Assembly (NCBI GenBank): GCA_031178305.1
Contig: JAPSJG010000270.1
Span: 1-5,752, forward strand
Length of the DNA stretch: 5,752 bases
Direction: 5' to 3'
DNA from: Sinorhizobium sp.
Lineage (GTDB): Bacteria; Pseudomonadota; Alphaproteobacteria; Rhizobiales; Rhizobiaceae
The notes beneath the pieces are model-generated. The model made no database searches, was not told the DNA's origin, and saw nothing but the letters and a program-made list of their open reading frames with translations. This document shows positions 1 to 5,580 of this stretch, piece after piece (position 1 is the stretch's first letter; each line of letters begins with the position of its first letter). The position numbers and the translations under genes were made by a program.

Positions 1-774
1 CATTGCGGCGACGTCGGAGAGCATGTCGCCAAAGAGGTTGTCGGTGACGATGACGTCGAACTGCTTCGGCTGGCGCACGAGCTGCATGCCGCCCGCATCC
101 GCCAGCATGTGCTCGAGCTCGACGTCAGGATATTTCGCCTTGTGCGTTTCGGTAACCACCTGGTTCCAGAGCACACCGGACTTCATCACGTTCCGCTTTT
201 CCATGGAGCAGACGCGGTTCCTGCGGGTGCGCGCCAGCTCGAAGGCGACGCCGGCGATGCGCTCGATCTCATAGGTGTCGTAGACCTGGGTGTCGATGCC
301 GCGCTTCTGACCATTGCCGAGGTCGATGATCTCTTTCGGCTCGCCGAAATAGACGCCGCCCGTCAACTCGCGCACGATGAGGATATCGAGGCCCTCTACC
401 AGTTCCGGCTTCAGCGACGAAGCGTTGGCAAGCGCCGGATAGCAGATCGCCGGGCGCAGATTGGCGAAGAGCTCGAGATCCTTGCGAAGCCGCAGGAGGC
501 CCGCTTCCGGCCGCACTTCGTAAGGGACCGCATCCCATTTCGGCCCACCGACCGCGCCGAAGAGCACCGCATCGGCGGCAAGTGCCTTGGCCATGTCTTC
601 TTCCGAGATCGCCATGCCATGAGCGTTATAGGCGGATCCACCCACAAGCCCTTCGTCCGTCACGAAACCGGCGCCAAGCTCGGCGTTCATGTACTCGATG
701 GTTTTGCGGACTTCCGCCATGGCTTCCGGGCCGATGCCGTCGCCGGGCAGAAGGAAGAGATTGCGCACAGTCAT
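1..774 (-). CDS. leuB: 3-isopropylmalate dehydrogenase, N-terminal 258 codons (3' end outside window)
   Basis: LeuB catalyses the NAD+-dependent oxidation and decarboxylation of 3-isopropylmalate to 4-methyl-2-oxopentanoate, the third step of leucine biosynthesis, in the cytoplasm as a homodimer. I translated the minus strand from the ATG at 774-772; the frame stays open to base 1, so the C-terminal third is missing. Family signatures appear in order: LLPGDGIGPE (residues 8-17), GGPKWD (76-81), LRKDLELFANLRP (96-108), RELTGGVYFGEP (135-146), SMEKRNVMKSG (190-200) and TDNLFGDMLSD (244-254). By comparison with known LeuB enzymes, R97, R107 and R135 should bind substrate, Y142 and K193 act in catalysis, and D226, D250 and D254 bind the divalent metal; all are present. 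The start is supported by AGAGGA (786-781), 6 nt upstream. The gene runs divergently from the exporter at 955, 180 bp away. Isocitrate or tartrate dehydrogenase is less likely because the LeuB-type RELTGG and substrate-loop motifs are clear. Confidence 0.97.
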   Translation of the reverse strand, partial: MTVRNLFLLPGDGIGPEAMAEVRKTIEYMNAELGAGFVTDEGLVGGSAYNAHGMAISEEDMAKALAADAVLFGAVGGPKWDAVPYEVRPEAGLLRLRKDLELFANLRPAICYPALANASSLKPELVEGLDILIVRELTGGVYFGEPKEIIDLGNGQKRGIDTQVYDTYEIERIAGVAFELARTRRNRVCSMEKRNVMKSGVLWNQVVTETHKAKYPDVELEHMLADAGGMQLVRQPKQFDVIVTDNLFGDMLSDVAAM

Positions 775-780
775 GGATCA

Positions 781-786
781 TCCTCT
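781..786 (-). promoter_or_regulatory. Ribosome binding site of leuB
   Basis: On the minus strand AGAGGA lies 6 nt before the ATG at 774. It fixes the LeuB start directly ahead of the conserved LLPGDGIGPE segment. Confidence 0.6.
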
Positions 787-895
787 TGCGGGGGGGAACT
801 CGGGCGGTTCTTAGCGCAACTTCGTATCGAGGGAAATCGCGTCGACGAAAGAATTGTGCGTGCGGCCTGCTCGATCGCGCCGTGCGCATTTCCGC

Positions 896-924
896 TTGAC
901 GGAATCATGGGCCGGCGCTCGAAT
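896..924 (+). promoter_or_regulatory. Possible sigma70-type promoter for the LysE-family gene
   Basis: TTGACG (896-901) is followed after 17 nt by TCGAAT (919-924), which matches four of six positions of the -10 consensus. Transcription would start near 931 and give a leader of roughly 24 nt before the ATG at 955. If this is right, the in-frame ATG at 907 cannot be the start because it would lie upstream of the transcript. The evidence is motif and spacing only; no comparably good promoter was found for leuB on the opposite strand. Confidence 0.3.
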
Positions 925-954
925 GCCCCGACTGAAACCGGGGGGGTCTCCAGG

Positions 955-1596
955 ATGTCTGAAACGCTTCTTGTCGGTGCCTTTCTCGCCGCGCTGTCCT
1001 ATACGCTGATTCCGGGGCCCGCCTTCCTGGCGCTGCTCGGCATCGGCGCCGGCCAGGGACGCAAGGCCGGGGCGCTCTTCATGGGCGGGCATCTTGCTGG
1101 CGATGTCCTCTGGTCTACACTCGCCCTCGTCGCCATCGTCGGCGCCCGCTCGATCGGGACCGCGATTTTCGATATTCTCGGCCTCCTCTGCGGTGCCTAT
1201 CTCGCCTGGATCGGCTGGACGGCGCTCAACGCGCGGCCGAAGGGCGAGAACCGGCCGCTTTTGGAGGTCGAGCGGCCGCTGCGCCGCGGCCTCGTTTTCG
1301 GTCTCACCAACCCCAAAGGCTATCCGGTTGCGCTTGCGACCTTCACGGCGCTGCTCGCCGGATCGGCCAATGCGCTGGAATTCGATGCCCTACCAATGCT
1401 GCTCGCCGTATCGCTGATCGGATTCCTGCTCGCAGACATGATCCTGATCGCGATCATCGGCGCGTCCTTCGTCCGCCGCTTCTACCGCCGGCACGAACTC
1501 GTTATCGTCCGGATGTCGGGGCTTTTGTTCATCGGCTTTGCCGCGCAGGCGATCTGGCATGCGGCGCCTGGGCTTTTTAACCTGCGTAGGCCTTGA
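955..1596 (+). CDS. LysE/RhtB-family amino-acid exporter
   Basis: This is a 213-residue inner-membrane protein of the LysE/RhtB superfamily, whose characterised members export amino acids such as lysine, homoserine, threonine or leucine. About six hydrophobic segments are visible: residues 4-31, 37-65, 67-92, 112-136, 146-172 and 184-205. The family motif IPGPAFL occurs at the end of the first segment (19-25), and the conserved GLTNPKGYP stretch (116-124) opens the second half after a charged loop (93-111). The length matches the family norm of about 200-215 residues. I chose ATG 955 because MSETLL leads straight into the first membrane segment. The in-frame ATG at 907 would add 16 polar residues, and the frame open further upstream is only the antisense of leuB. 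A G-run at 939-946 may serve as ribosome binding site. The substrate cannot be read from sequence; the divergent position beside leuB makes a branched-chain amino acid a guess only. Confidence 0.93.
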   Translation: MSETLLVGAFLAALSYTLIPGPAFLALLGIGAGQGRKAGALFMGGHLAGDVLWSTLALVAIVGARSIGTAIFDILGLLCGAYLAWIGWTALNARPKGENRPLLEVERPLRRGLVFGLTNPKGYPVALATFTALLAGSANALEFDALPMLLAVSLIGFLLADMILIAIIGASFVRRFYRRHELVIVRMSGLLFIGFAAQAIWHAAPGLFNLRRP

Positions 1597-1671
1597 CGGC
1601 TCGCCTCCGTCGGACCACCTGATTTTTCCGCATGCCGGGGGGCGCACCTTCTTCCGGCCTGCCGCTCTTCG

Positions 1672-1677
1672 AAAGGA
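1672..1677 (+). promoter_or_regulatory. Ribosome binding site of the M3 peptidase gene
   Basis: AAAGGA lies 6 nt before ATG 1684 and supports that start. The 87-bp gap from the exporter stop contains no convincing promoter. It has only a weak 5-bp inverted repeat (GACGG 1595-1599 with CCGTC 1607-1611), too weak to call a terminator, so read-through from the exporter gene is possible. Confidence 0.6.
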
Positions 1678-1683
1678 ATCTCA

Positions 1684-3756
1684 ATGACCGTCAGCGTTTC
1701 GCTCAACCCTGCCCTCGTCCACTGGACCGGTCACGAGGGCCTGCCGCGCTTCGAATCGGTGAAGGACGAGGATTTCGCGGCTGCCTTCGATGCGGCGTTT
1801 GCAGTCCATGAAGCGGAGATCGACGGGATCGCCAATAATCCGGAGCCGCCGACCTTCGACAACACCGTCGTCGCGCTGGAGATCGCCGGCGGCGATCTCT
1901 CTCGAGTCTCCGCGCTCTTCTGGAACAAGGCTGGCGCCCATACCAATGACGCGATCCAGGCGCTGGAGCGGGAGATCGCACCGAAGATGTCGCGCCACTA
2001 TTCAAAGATCGGCACAAATGCTGCCCTCTTCGCCCGCATCAACGCGCTATGGGAGAAACGCGGTGTGCTCGGCCTAGACATCGAGGCCATGCGTGTGCTC
2101 GAGCGGCATTGGAAGGGATTCGTCAAGTCCGGCGCCCGGCTTGACAAGCCAGAGCAGGAGCGGCTTGCGGCGATCAACGAGAAGCTTGCCAGCCTCGGCG
2201 CGAAATTCGGCCAGAACGTGCTTGCCGACGAGAAGAACAGGACGCTGCTGCTCGCCAGCGAAGAGGAACTCGCCGGCCTTCCGGATTTCCTCAAGGATGC
2301 GATGGCCGGCGCCGCGCGTGAACGCGGCGCGGAGGACAAATATGCGGTTACGCTGTCGCGCTCGATCATAGAGCCGTTCCTGACGTTCTCGGAAAGTCGC
2401 GAGATGCGCGAGCGGGCGTTCAAGGCATGGATCGCCCGCGGCGAAAACGGCGGCAAGACCGAGAATCGCCCGATCATCGCCGAGACGCTGTCGCTCCGGG
2501 CGGAAAAGGCGAGGCTGCTCGGCTACGAGAGCTACGCGGCGCTCAAGCTCGACGACACCATGGCCAAGACGCCCCAGGCCGTGAACGACCTTCTCATGCA
2601 GGTATGGGAAAAAGCCGTAGCGCGCGCCCGCGAGGAGGAGGCGGAGCTTGCCGGTCTCATCGCAGCCGAGGGGCGCAATCACGAGGTCATGCCCTGGGAT
2701 TGGCGCCACTATGCCGAGAAGTTGCGCGCTGAGAAATTCAGCTTCTCCGAGAGCGAGCTGAAGCCCTATTTGCAGCTCGAGAAGATCATCGACGCCTCAT
2801 TCGAGGTCGCGCGCCGCCTCTTCGGCATCACGGCGACGGAAAGGAAGGGCATCGCCGCCTATCATCCCGACGTACGGGTGTTCGAGATCCGCGACCCTCG
2901 AGGCAAGCTCGTGGCGCTGTTCCTGGGGGACTATTTCGCGCGGCCATCCAAGCGGTCCGGCGCCTGGATGAGCTCGTTCCAGTCGCAGCACAAGCTGAAA
3001 CTGAAGAATGGCGCGGTCGGCGAAATCCCGATCGTCTACAATGTCTGCAACTTCGCCAAGCCCGCCGACGGCAAGCCGGCGCTGCTCTCGCTCGATGACG
3101 CCCGCACCCTCTTCCATGAGTTCGGCCACGCGCTTCACGGCATGCTGTCTAACGTCACCTATCCGTCCGTATCCGGCACCGGCGTGTCGCGCGATTTCGT
3201 CGAGCTGCCGTCGCAGCTCTATGAGCATTGGCTGACGGTGCCGGATATCCTGAAAACCTACGCCGTGCACTACCGGACCGGCGAGCCGATGCCTGAGAAG
3301 TTGCTCGAGAAGGTGCTGGCCGCCCGGACTTTCAATTCCGGGTTCGCCACCGTCGAGTTCACGTCGTCCGCGCTTGTCGACATGGCCTATCACACGGCGG
3401 AAGACATCGGCGAGCCGATGGCCATGGAGGCGGCGATACTGGAGAGGATCGGCATGCCGAGATCCATCGTCATGCGCCACCGCAGCCCGCATTTCCTCCA
3501 TGTCTTCTCGGGCGACGGTTATTCCGCTGGCTACTATTCATACATGTGGTCGGAAGTGCTCGACGCCGACGCCTTCGCCGCCTTCGAGGAGACCGGCGAC
3601 CCCTTCGATCAGGAAATGGCGGCGAGACTCAAGACCCACATCTATTCCGTCGGCGGCGCAATCGATCCGGAAGACGCGTACAAGGCCTTCCGCGGCAAAT
3701 TGCCGAGGCCGGACGCGATGCTGGCGAAGAGGGGACTGGTGGCGCCGATTCTCTGA
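1684..3756 (+). CDS. dcp: M3-family zinc oligopeptidase, peptidyl-dipeptidase Dcp-like
   Basis: This 690-residue protein is a soluble zinc metallopeptidase of family M3 (thimet oligopeptidase, oligopeptidase A and Dcp). These enzymes cleave short peptides in the cytoplasm during peptide turnover; Dcp removes C-terminal dipeptides. No signal peptide is visible. The N-terminal third is helical and charged, and the catalytic domain fills roughly residues 230-685. The zinc site HEFGH is at 478-482 (ligands H478 and H482, catalytic E479), with the third ligand E507 in FVELPSQ, 29 residues after H478 as the family requires. The substrate-binding signature GDGYSAGYYSYMW is at 610-622; Y620 aligns with the catalytic tyrosine of thimet oligopeptidase. 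The SGTG-SRDFVELPSQ-EHW stretch (from S497) and the FRGKLPRPDAML ending resemble Dcp more than oligopeptidase A (PrlC/OpdA), and the length fits Dcp (about 680). The M3 family call is near certain; Dcp versus OpdA specificity is inference. Confidence 0.9.
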   Translation: MTVSVSLNPALVHWTGHEGLPRFESVKDEDFAAAFDAAFAVHEAEIDGIANNPEPPTFDNTVVALEIAGGDLSRVSALFWNKAGAHTNDAIQALEREIAPKMSRHYSKIGTNAALFARINALWEKRGVLGLDIEAMRVLERHWKGFVKSGARLDKPEQERLAAINEKLASLGAKFGQNVLADEKNRTLLLASEEELAGLPDFLKDAMAGAARERGAEDKYAVTLSRSIIEPFLTFSESREMRERAFKAWIARGENGGKTENRPIIAETLSLRAEKARLLGYESYAALKLDDTMAKTPQAVNDLLMQVWEKAVARAREEEAELAGLIAAEGRNHEVMPWDWRHYAEKLRAEKFSFSESELKPYLQLEKIIDASFEVARRLFGITATERKGIAAYHPDVRVFEIRDPRGKLVALFLGDYFARPSKRSGAWMSSFQSQHKLKLKNGAVGEIPIVYNVCNFAKPADGKPALLSLDDARTLFHEFGHALHGMLSNVTYPSVSGTGVSRDFVELPSQLYEHWLTVPDILKTYAVHYRTGEPMPEKLLEKVLAARTFNSGFATVEFTSSALVDMAYHTAEDIGEPMAMEAAILERIGMPRSIVMRHRSPHFLHVFSGDGYSAGYYSYMWSEVLDADAFAAFEETGDPFDQEMAARLKTHIYSVGGAIDPEDAYKAFRGKLPRPDAMLAKRGLVAPIL

Positions 3757-3762
3757 ACTATC

Positions 3763-3788
3763 GGGGCGAGTTGCAAGTCGCTCGCCCC
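3763..3788 (+). repeat. Perfect 8-bp inverted repeat just after the peptidase stop
   Basis: GGGGCGAG (3763-3770) pairs perfectly with CTCGCCCC (3781-3788) around a 10-nt loop, starting 6 nt after the stop codon. There is no T-tract after it, so it is a doubtful intrinsic terminator. It could instead protect the 3' end of the mRNA. It shares 3784-3788 with the next hairpin, so the two cannot form together. Confidence 0.5.
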
Positions 3789-3823
3789 TCCCCAACCGTT
3801 CCCACGAGTGGAAGGGGCTTTAT
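3784..3823 (+). terminator. Candidate intrinsic terminator of the M3 peptidase transcript
   Basis: GCCCCTCCC (3784-3792) pairs with GGAAGGGGC (3810-3818), with one C/A mismatch and a 17-nt loop. TTTAT (3819-3823) follows immediately. The short T-rich tail makes this the better terminator candidate of the two hairpins downstream of the stop. The T-tract is weak and the loop is long, so the call is tentative. Confidence 0.4.
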
Positions 3824-3902
3824 CTGCCGCGCCGTCACCGCTTCTGTCGCTGCCGCCAGGTGCAAAGGCTGCAAATGGGCAGGCGATCCCCGCACGCGCC
3901 TA

Positions 3903-4007
3903 CTGCATGTCTCCCTAAATCGACCTCGAATTAAGGACAAAGACATGCAGCAATCCAAAGTGCTACAGCAACTTTTGCGCGTCTGATAAGACGCGCAGCG
4001 CTGTAGC
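3903..4007. repeat. RIME-like intergenic mosaic element (two large palindromes)
   Basis: Two nested palindromic blocks lie side by side. Block A: CTGCATGTCT (3903-3912) pairs perfectly with AGACATGCAG (3941-3950), and its interior also folds imperfectly around TAAATCG/CGAATTA. Block B: GCTACAGC (3962-3969) pairs with GCTGTAGC (4000-4007) and encloses a perfect inner stem, GCGCGTCT (3977-3984) with AGACGCGC (3989-3996) on a GATA loop. The total length is 105 bp. The family known as Rhizobium-specific intergenic mosaic elements, type 1, is described as about 106 bp with two large palindromes in intergenic sites, which fits. The wording of the repeat is also one I recognise as common in Sinorhizobium genomes. 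The structure is read directly; the family name comes from memory of the literature. Confidence 0.72.
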
Positions 4008-4029
4008 CCCTCCCACCTGTGGGGAGGGG
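4007..4029. repeat. C/G-rich hairpin abutting the RIME-like element
   Basis: CCCCTCCC (4007-4014) pairs perfectly with GGGAGGGG (4022-4029) on a 7-nt loop. It begins on the last base of the mosaic element and lies about 40 nt downstream of the stop of the minus-strand DUF993 gene. It could act as that gene's transcript end, but no T-tract follows on the minus strand. Its left arm repeats the GCCCCTCCC motif seen at 3784-3792. Confidence 0.45.
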
Positions 4030-4068
4030 TATTCTCAGTGCAGGGCGCAGGCGCGTAGGACCAATACG

Positions 4069-5256
4069 CTAATTAACCGCAAGCTGGGCTCCCTGCTCCA
4101 CCCCGAGCACGGCAAGCAAATTCCGCATCCGCGTTGTCGCAAGCTCCGGCCTGTCGAGCACATTTGCCTGATCGGCCAGGCGGAAAATATCCGCGTAGTG
4201 CAGGAGCCCACGGGCGGATTGCAGGCCGGCCGGCAGGGTGAAATGGCGCTGATGGCCGTTCAGCCAGGCCAGAAACACGACTCCAGCCTTGTAATATTGC
4301 GTCGGTGCCTCGAAGATCTTGCGCGAGAGCGGCACAGTCGGCTCGATGACGCCGCGGAAGGTTGCGCCGTCCCCGCTGGCGAGCGCGGCTAGCGCCTTCG
4401 AAGCCGAGGGCGCCACGGCGTCGAAGATGCCGAGTAAGGCGTGGCTGTATCTCTCGCCGTCGCCCTCGATCAGCTTCGCATAGTTGAAATCGTCGCCGGT
4501 GAAGCAGAGCACGCCCTCCGGCAGATCGTTGCGCAGCTTCACTTCCTTGGCATTGTCGAGCAGCGAAATCTTGATGCCTTCGACCTTGGCGCTGTTCTCG
4601 CGAATGATCGCCAGCACCGTTTCGAGCGCCTGTTCGAAATTCTCCGAGCCCCAATAGCCTTTCAGCTGCGGGTCGAACATGTCGCCCAACCAATGGAGCA
4701 CAACCCTGTCCTGCGCCTGGGAAAGAATGCGGCCGTAGACGCGCCGGTAATCGTCTGAGGAGCGCGCCACGCGGGCGAGCGCCCGGCTCGCCATCATGAT
4801 CGCGCGGCCGCCTTGCGCCTCTACGAAGCCGATCTGTTCCTCATAGGCCGCAATCACATCCTCGATCGAGCGGGCCTCGGCTGGGGGGAGCTGGTCCGTG
4901 CCGGCCCCACAGGCGAGGTCGGCGCCGGCAATGCTCCGCGCTTCGGCGAGCGAGCGGCGGATCAGTTCCTGCGCGCCCGCCCAGGAAAGCCCCATGCCGC
5001 GCTGGGCGGTGTCCATTGCCTCGGCGATCTTGAAGCCGAGGCTCCAGAGGTGACGGCGAAACGCCATCGTCGCGTCCCAATCGATCGCCGAATTTCCCCA
5101 GGGATCGGAGTCGCGCAACGGGTCCGAGACGACGTGGGCCGCCGCATAGGCGATGCGGTTGAAGGTCGGAACCGTTTCCGGCCGGGCAATAGGCGTCCCG
5201 CGGAGCTGGTATTGTTCAAGCGAGCCGTCTTGGCGAGGCAGCATCAGTCTGGTCAT
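4069..5256 (-). CDS. DUF993-type protein of the dihydrodipicolinate-synthase (TIM-barrel) superfamily
   Basis: This 395-residue soluble protein resembles the DUF993 family, usually labelled dihydrodipicolinate-synthase-family protein. Family features are HWLGDMFDP and GYWG (188-203), then EGIKISLLDN (226-235), then CFTGDDFNYAKLIEG (251-265) and LLGIFDAVAP (274-283). These follow the DHDPS/aldolase pattern of a G-I-K strand, a GDD segment and a glycine/alanine-rich strand. K229 sits where the Schiff-base lysine of class I lyases would be, which suggests an aldolase- or lyase-type reaction on a keto acid or sugar acid; this is inference. The classic DHDPS tyrosine motif is not obvious, and the protein is about 100 residues longer than DapA, so lysine biosynthesis is unlikely. 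The start at 5256 has GGAGGAGGA (5274-5266) 9 nt upstream. The gene is divergent from a LacI-family regulator with matching operators in both promoters, pointing to inducible carbohydrate catabolism. No gene follows it in its own direction before the convergent peptidase. Confidence 0.82.
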   Translation of the reverse strand: MTRLMLPRQDGSLEQYQLRGTPIARPETVPTFNRIAYAAAHVVSDPLRDSDPWGNSAIDWDATMAFRRHLWSLGFKIAEAMDTAQRGMGLSWAGAQELIRRSLAEARSIAGADLACGAGTDQLPPAEARSIEDVIAAYEEQIGFVEAQGGRAIMMASRALARVARSSDDYRRVYGRILSQAQDRVVLHWLGDMFDPQLKGYWGSENFEQALETVLAIIRENSAKVEGIKISLLDNAKEVKLRNDLPEGVLCFTGDDFNYAKLIEGDGERYSHALLGIFDAVAPSASKALAALASGDGATFRGVIEPTVPLSRKIFEAPTQYYKAGVVFLAWLNGHQRHFTLPAGLQSARGLLHYADIFRLADQANVLDRPELATTRMRNLLAVLGVEQGAQLAVN

Positions 5257-5265
5257 CGGCGTTCA

Positions 5266-5274
5266 TCCTCCTCC
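5266..5274 (-). promoter_or_regulatory. Strong ribosome binding site of the DUF993 gene
   Basis: On the minus strand GGAGGAGGA lies 9 nt before ATG 5256. A nearer ATG (5266-5264) overlaps the end of this purine run, but it opens only a short out-of-frame reading frame and has no room for a ribosome binding site. Confidence 0.65.
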
Positions 5275-5287
5275 GTTCTGCGACTCC

Positions 5288-5316
5288 GAAATAATTTAGA
5301 TCGTTCCAAATGGCAA
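5288..5316 (-). promoter_or_regulatory. Candidate promoter of the DUF993 gene, operator in spacer
   Basis: Read on the minus strand, TTGCCA (5316-5311) is followed after exactly 17 nt by TATTTC (5293-5288). The spacer is filled by the operator-like palindrome. The predicted transcript would start near 5281, giving a leader of about 25 nt. The -10 box is weak, but the layout mirrors the opposite promoter, which raises confidence. Confidence 0.45.
5294..5311. promoter_or_regulatory. LacI-type operator, copy 1
   Basis: ATTTAGATCGTTCCAAAT is an imperfect palindrome centred on CG, as is usual for LacI-family operators. The core TTAGA-TCGT-TCCAA (5296-5309) differs by one base from the core of copy 2, and the two share the 11-mer GATCGTTCCAA in the same orientation. 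It lies between the -35 and -10 boxes of the promoter facing the DUF993 gene, so binding would block polymerase. The probable binder is the LacI-family protein encoded at 5581. Confidence 0.72.
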
Positions 5317-5515
5317 GGCGAAGTTTCGAGGCTGCGGAGGGGCAGGCGCTGCTTTCTGTTGCCACAAGGTTGCCCTCTCCCGCGGCTACCCGCCCAAATG
5401 TCAGCCTCAAGCCTCTGAATTAATAGCATTTGTGTCGCCTTTTGGTTTGGCATCTTTAGCACTTCGCTCGTGGGAGTCTCCAGGAGGCAATCAGAAAAAT
5501 GCAACAAAATGCCTC

Positions 5516-5544
5516 TTGACGAGTTTGGATCGTTCCAATTATGT
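5516..5544 (+). promoter_or_regulatory. Candidate promoter of the lacI-type gene, operator in spacer
   Basis: TTGACG (5516-5521) is a near-consensus -35 box, and with the base before it reads CTTGAC as common in rhizobia. Seventeen nt later is TTATGT (5539-5544), a poor -10 box; TATGTA one base further is an alternative. The spacer contains operator copy 2. The leader would be about 30 nt long. Confidence 0.5.
5525..5538. promoter_or_regulatory. LacI-type operator, copy 2
   Basis: TTGGATCGTTCCAA has perfect 5-bp arms (TTGGA/TCCAA) around TCGT and is centred on CG. It sits between the -35 and -10 boxes of the promoter for the lacI-type gene, which indicates autorepression. Its centre is 229 bp from that of copy 1. 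Confidence 0.78.
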
Positions 5545-5570
5545 AGGTGAAAGAAGCGGGAAATTGATGG

Positions 5571-5576
5571 GGAGGA
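5571..5576 (+). promoter_or_regulatory. Ribosome binding site of the lacI-type gene
   Basis: GGAGGA ends 4 nt before ATG 5581. The spacing is slightly short but workable, and it supports the start just upstream of the helix-turn-helix. Confidence 0.6.
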
Positions 5577-5580
5577 TTTC

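Larger units (their letters stand above)
3757..4068. other. Convergent intergenic region, no gene, hairpin-rich
   Basis: This 312-bp stretch lies between the stops of two converging genes. I see no credible coding sequence. It holds two overlapping hairpins (3763-3788 and 3784-3818), an unremarkable stretch of about 80 bp (3824-3902) with two TGCAAA copies, the RIME-like mosaic element (3903-4007) and a C/G-rich hairpin (4007-4029). The motif GCCCCTCCC occurs on both sides of the RIME-like element, at 3784-3792 and 4006-4014. Confidence 0.7.
5257..5580. promoter_or_regulatory. Divergent regulatory region between the DUF993 gene and the lacI-type gene
   Basis: This 324-bp spacer has no credible gene. 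It holds two operator-like palindromes, each inside a candidate promoter near its own gene, and two ribosome binding sites. The middle (5317-5515) is less GC-rich than the coding DNA, especially 5416-5515. Upstream of the plus-strand -35 box are two AAAATGC copies (5496-5502 and 5506-5512), ten bases apart. The remainder shows nothing I can name. Confidence 0.6.

Noticed and set aside
775..895. Possible leucine leader peptide or attenuator ahead of leuB
   Set aside because: The reading frames upstream of leuB on the minus strand contain no run of leucine codons, and there is no terminator-like hairpin with a T-tract.
109..954. Long open frame upstream of and continuous with the LysE-family gene on the plus strand
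   Set aside because: It is the antisense of leuB, whose translation is unmistakable. The LysE-family protein begins with its first membrane segment at 955, so the upstream part is a GC-rich shadow.
1593..1626. TTGACG over the exporter stop codon as a promoter for the peptidase, and GACGG/CCGTC as a terminator
   Set aside because: No acceptable -10 box lies at 16-18 nt. The stem is only 5 bp, and the T-run is 11 nt away from it.
2074..3501. Long minus-strand open frames inside the peptidase gene (2074-2709 and 2797-3501)
   Set aside because: They are antisense to well-conserved M3 peptidase sequence, are arginine/glycine-rich, and have no recognisable domains.
1684..3756. Oligopeptidase A (prlC/opdA) as the name for the M3 peptidase
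   Set aside because: The region after HEFGH reads SGTG-SRDFVELPSQ-EHW and the C-terminus carries FRGKLPRPDAML, which look more like Dcp. The distinction is not proven.
3374..3986. Plus-strand open frames overlapping the end of the peptidase and running into the intergenic region
   Set aside because: These are frame-shifted readings of the peptidase C-terminus. They continue into palindromic repeat sequence and show no domain.
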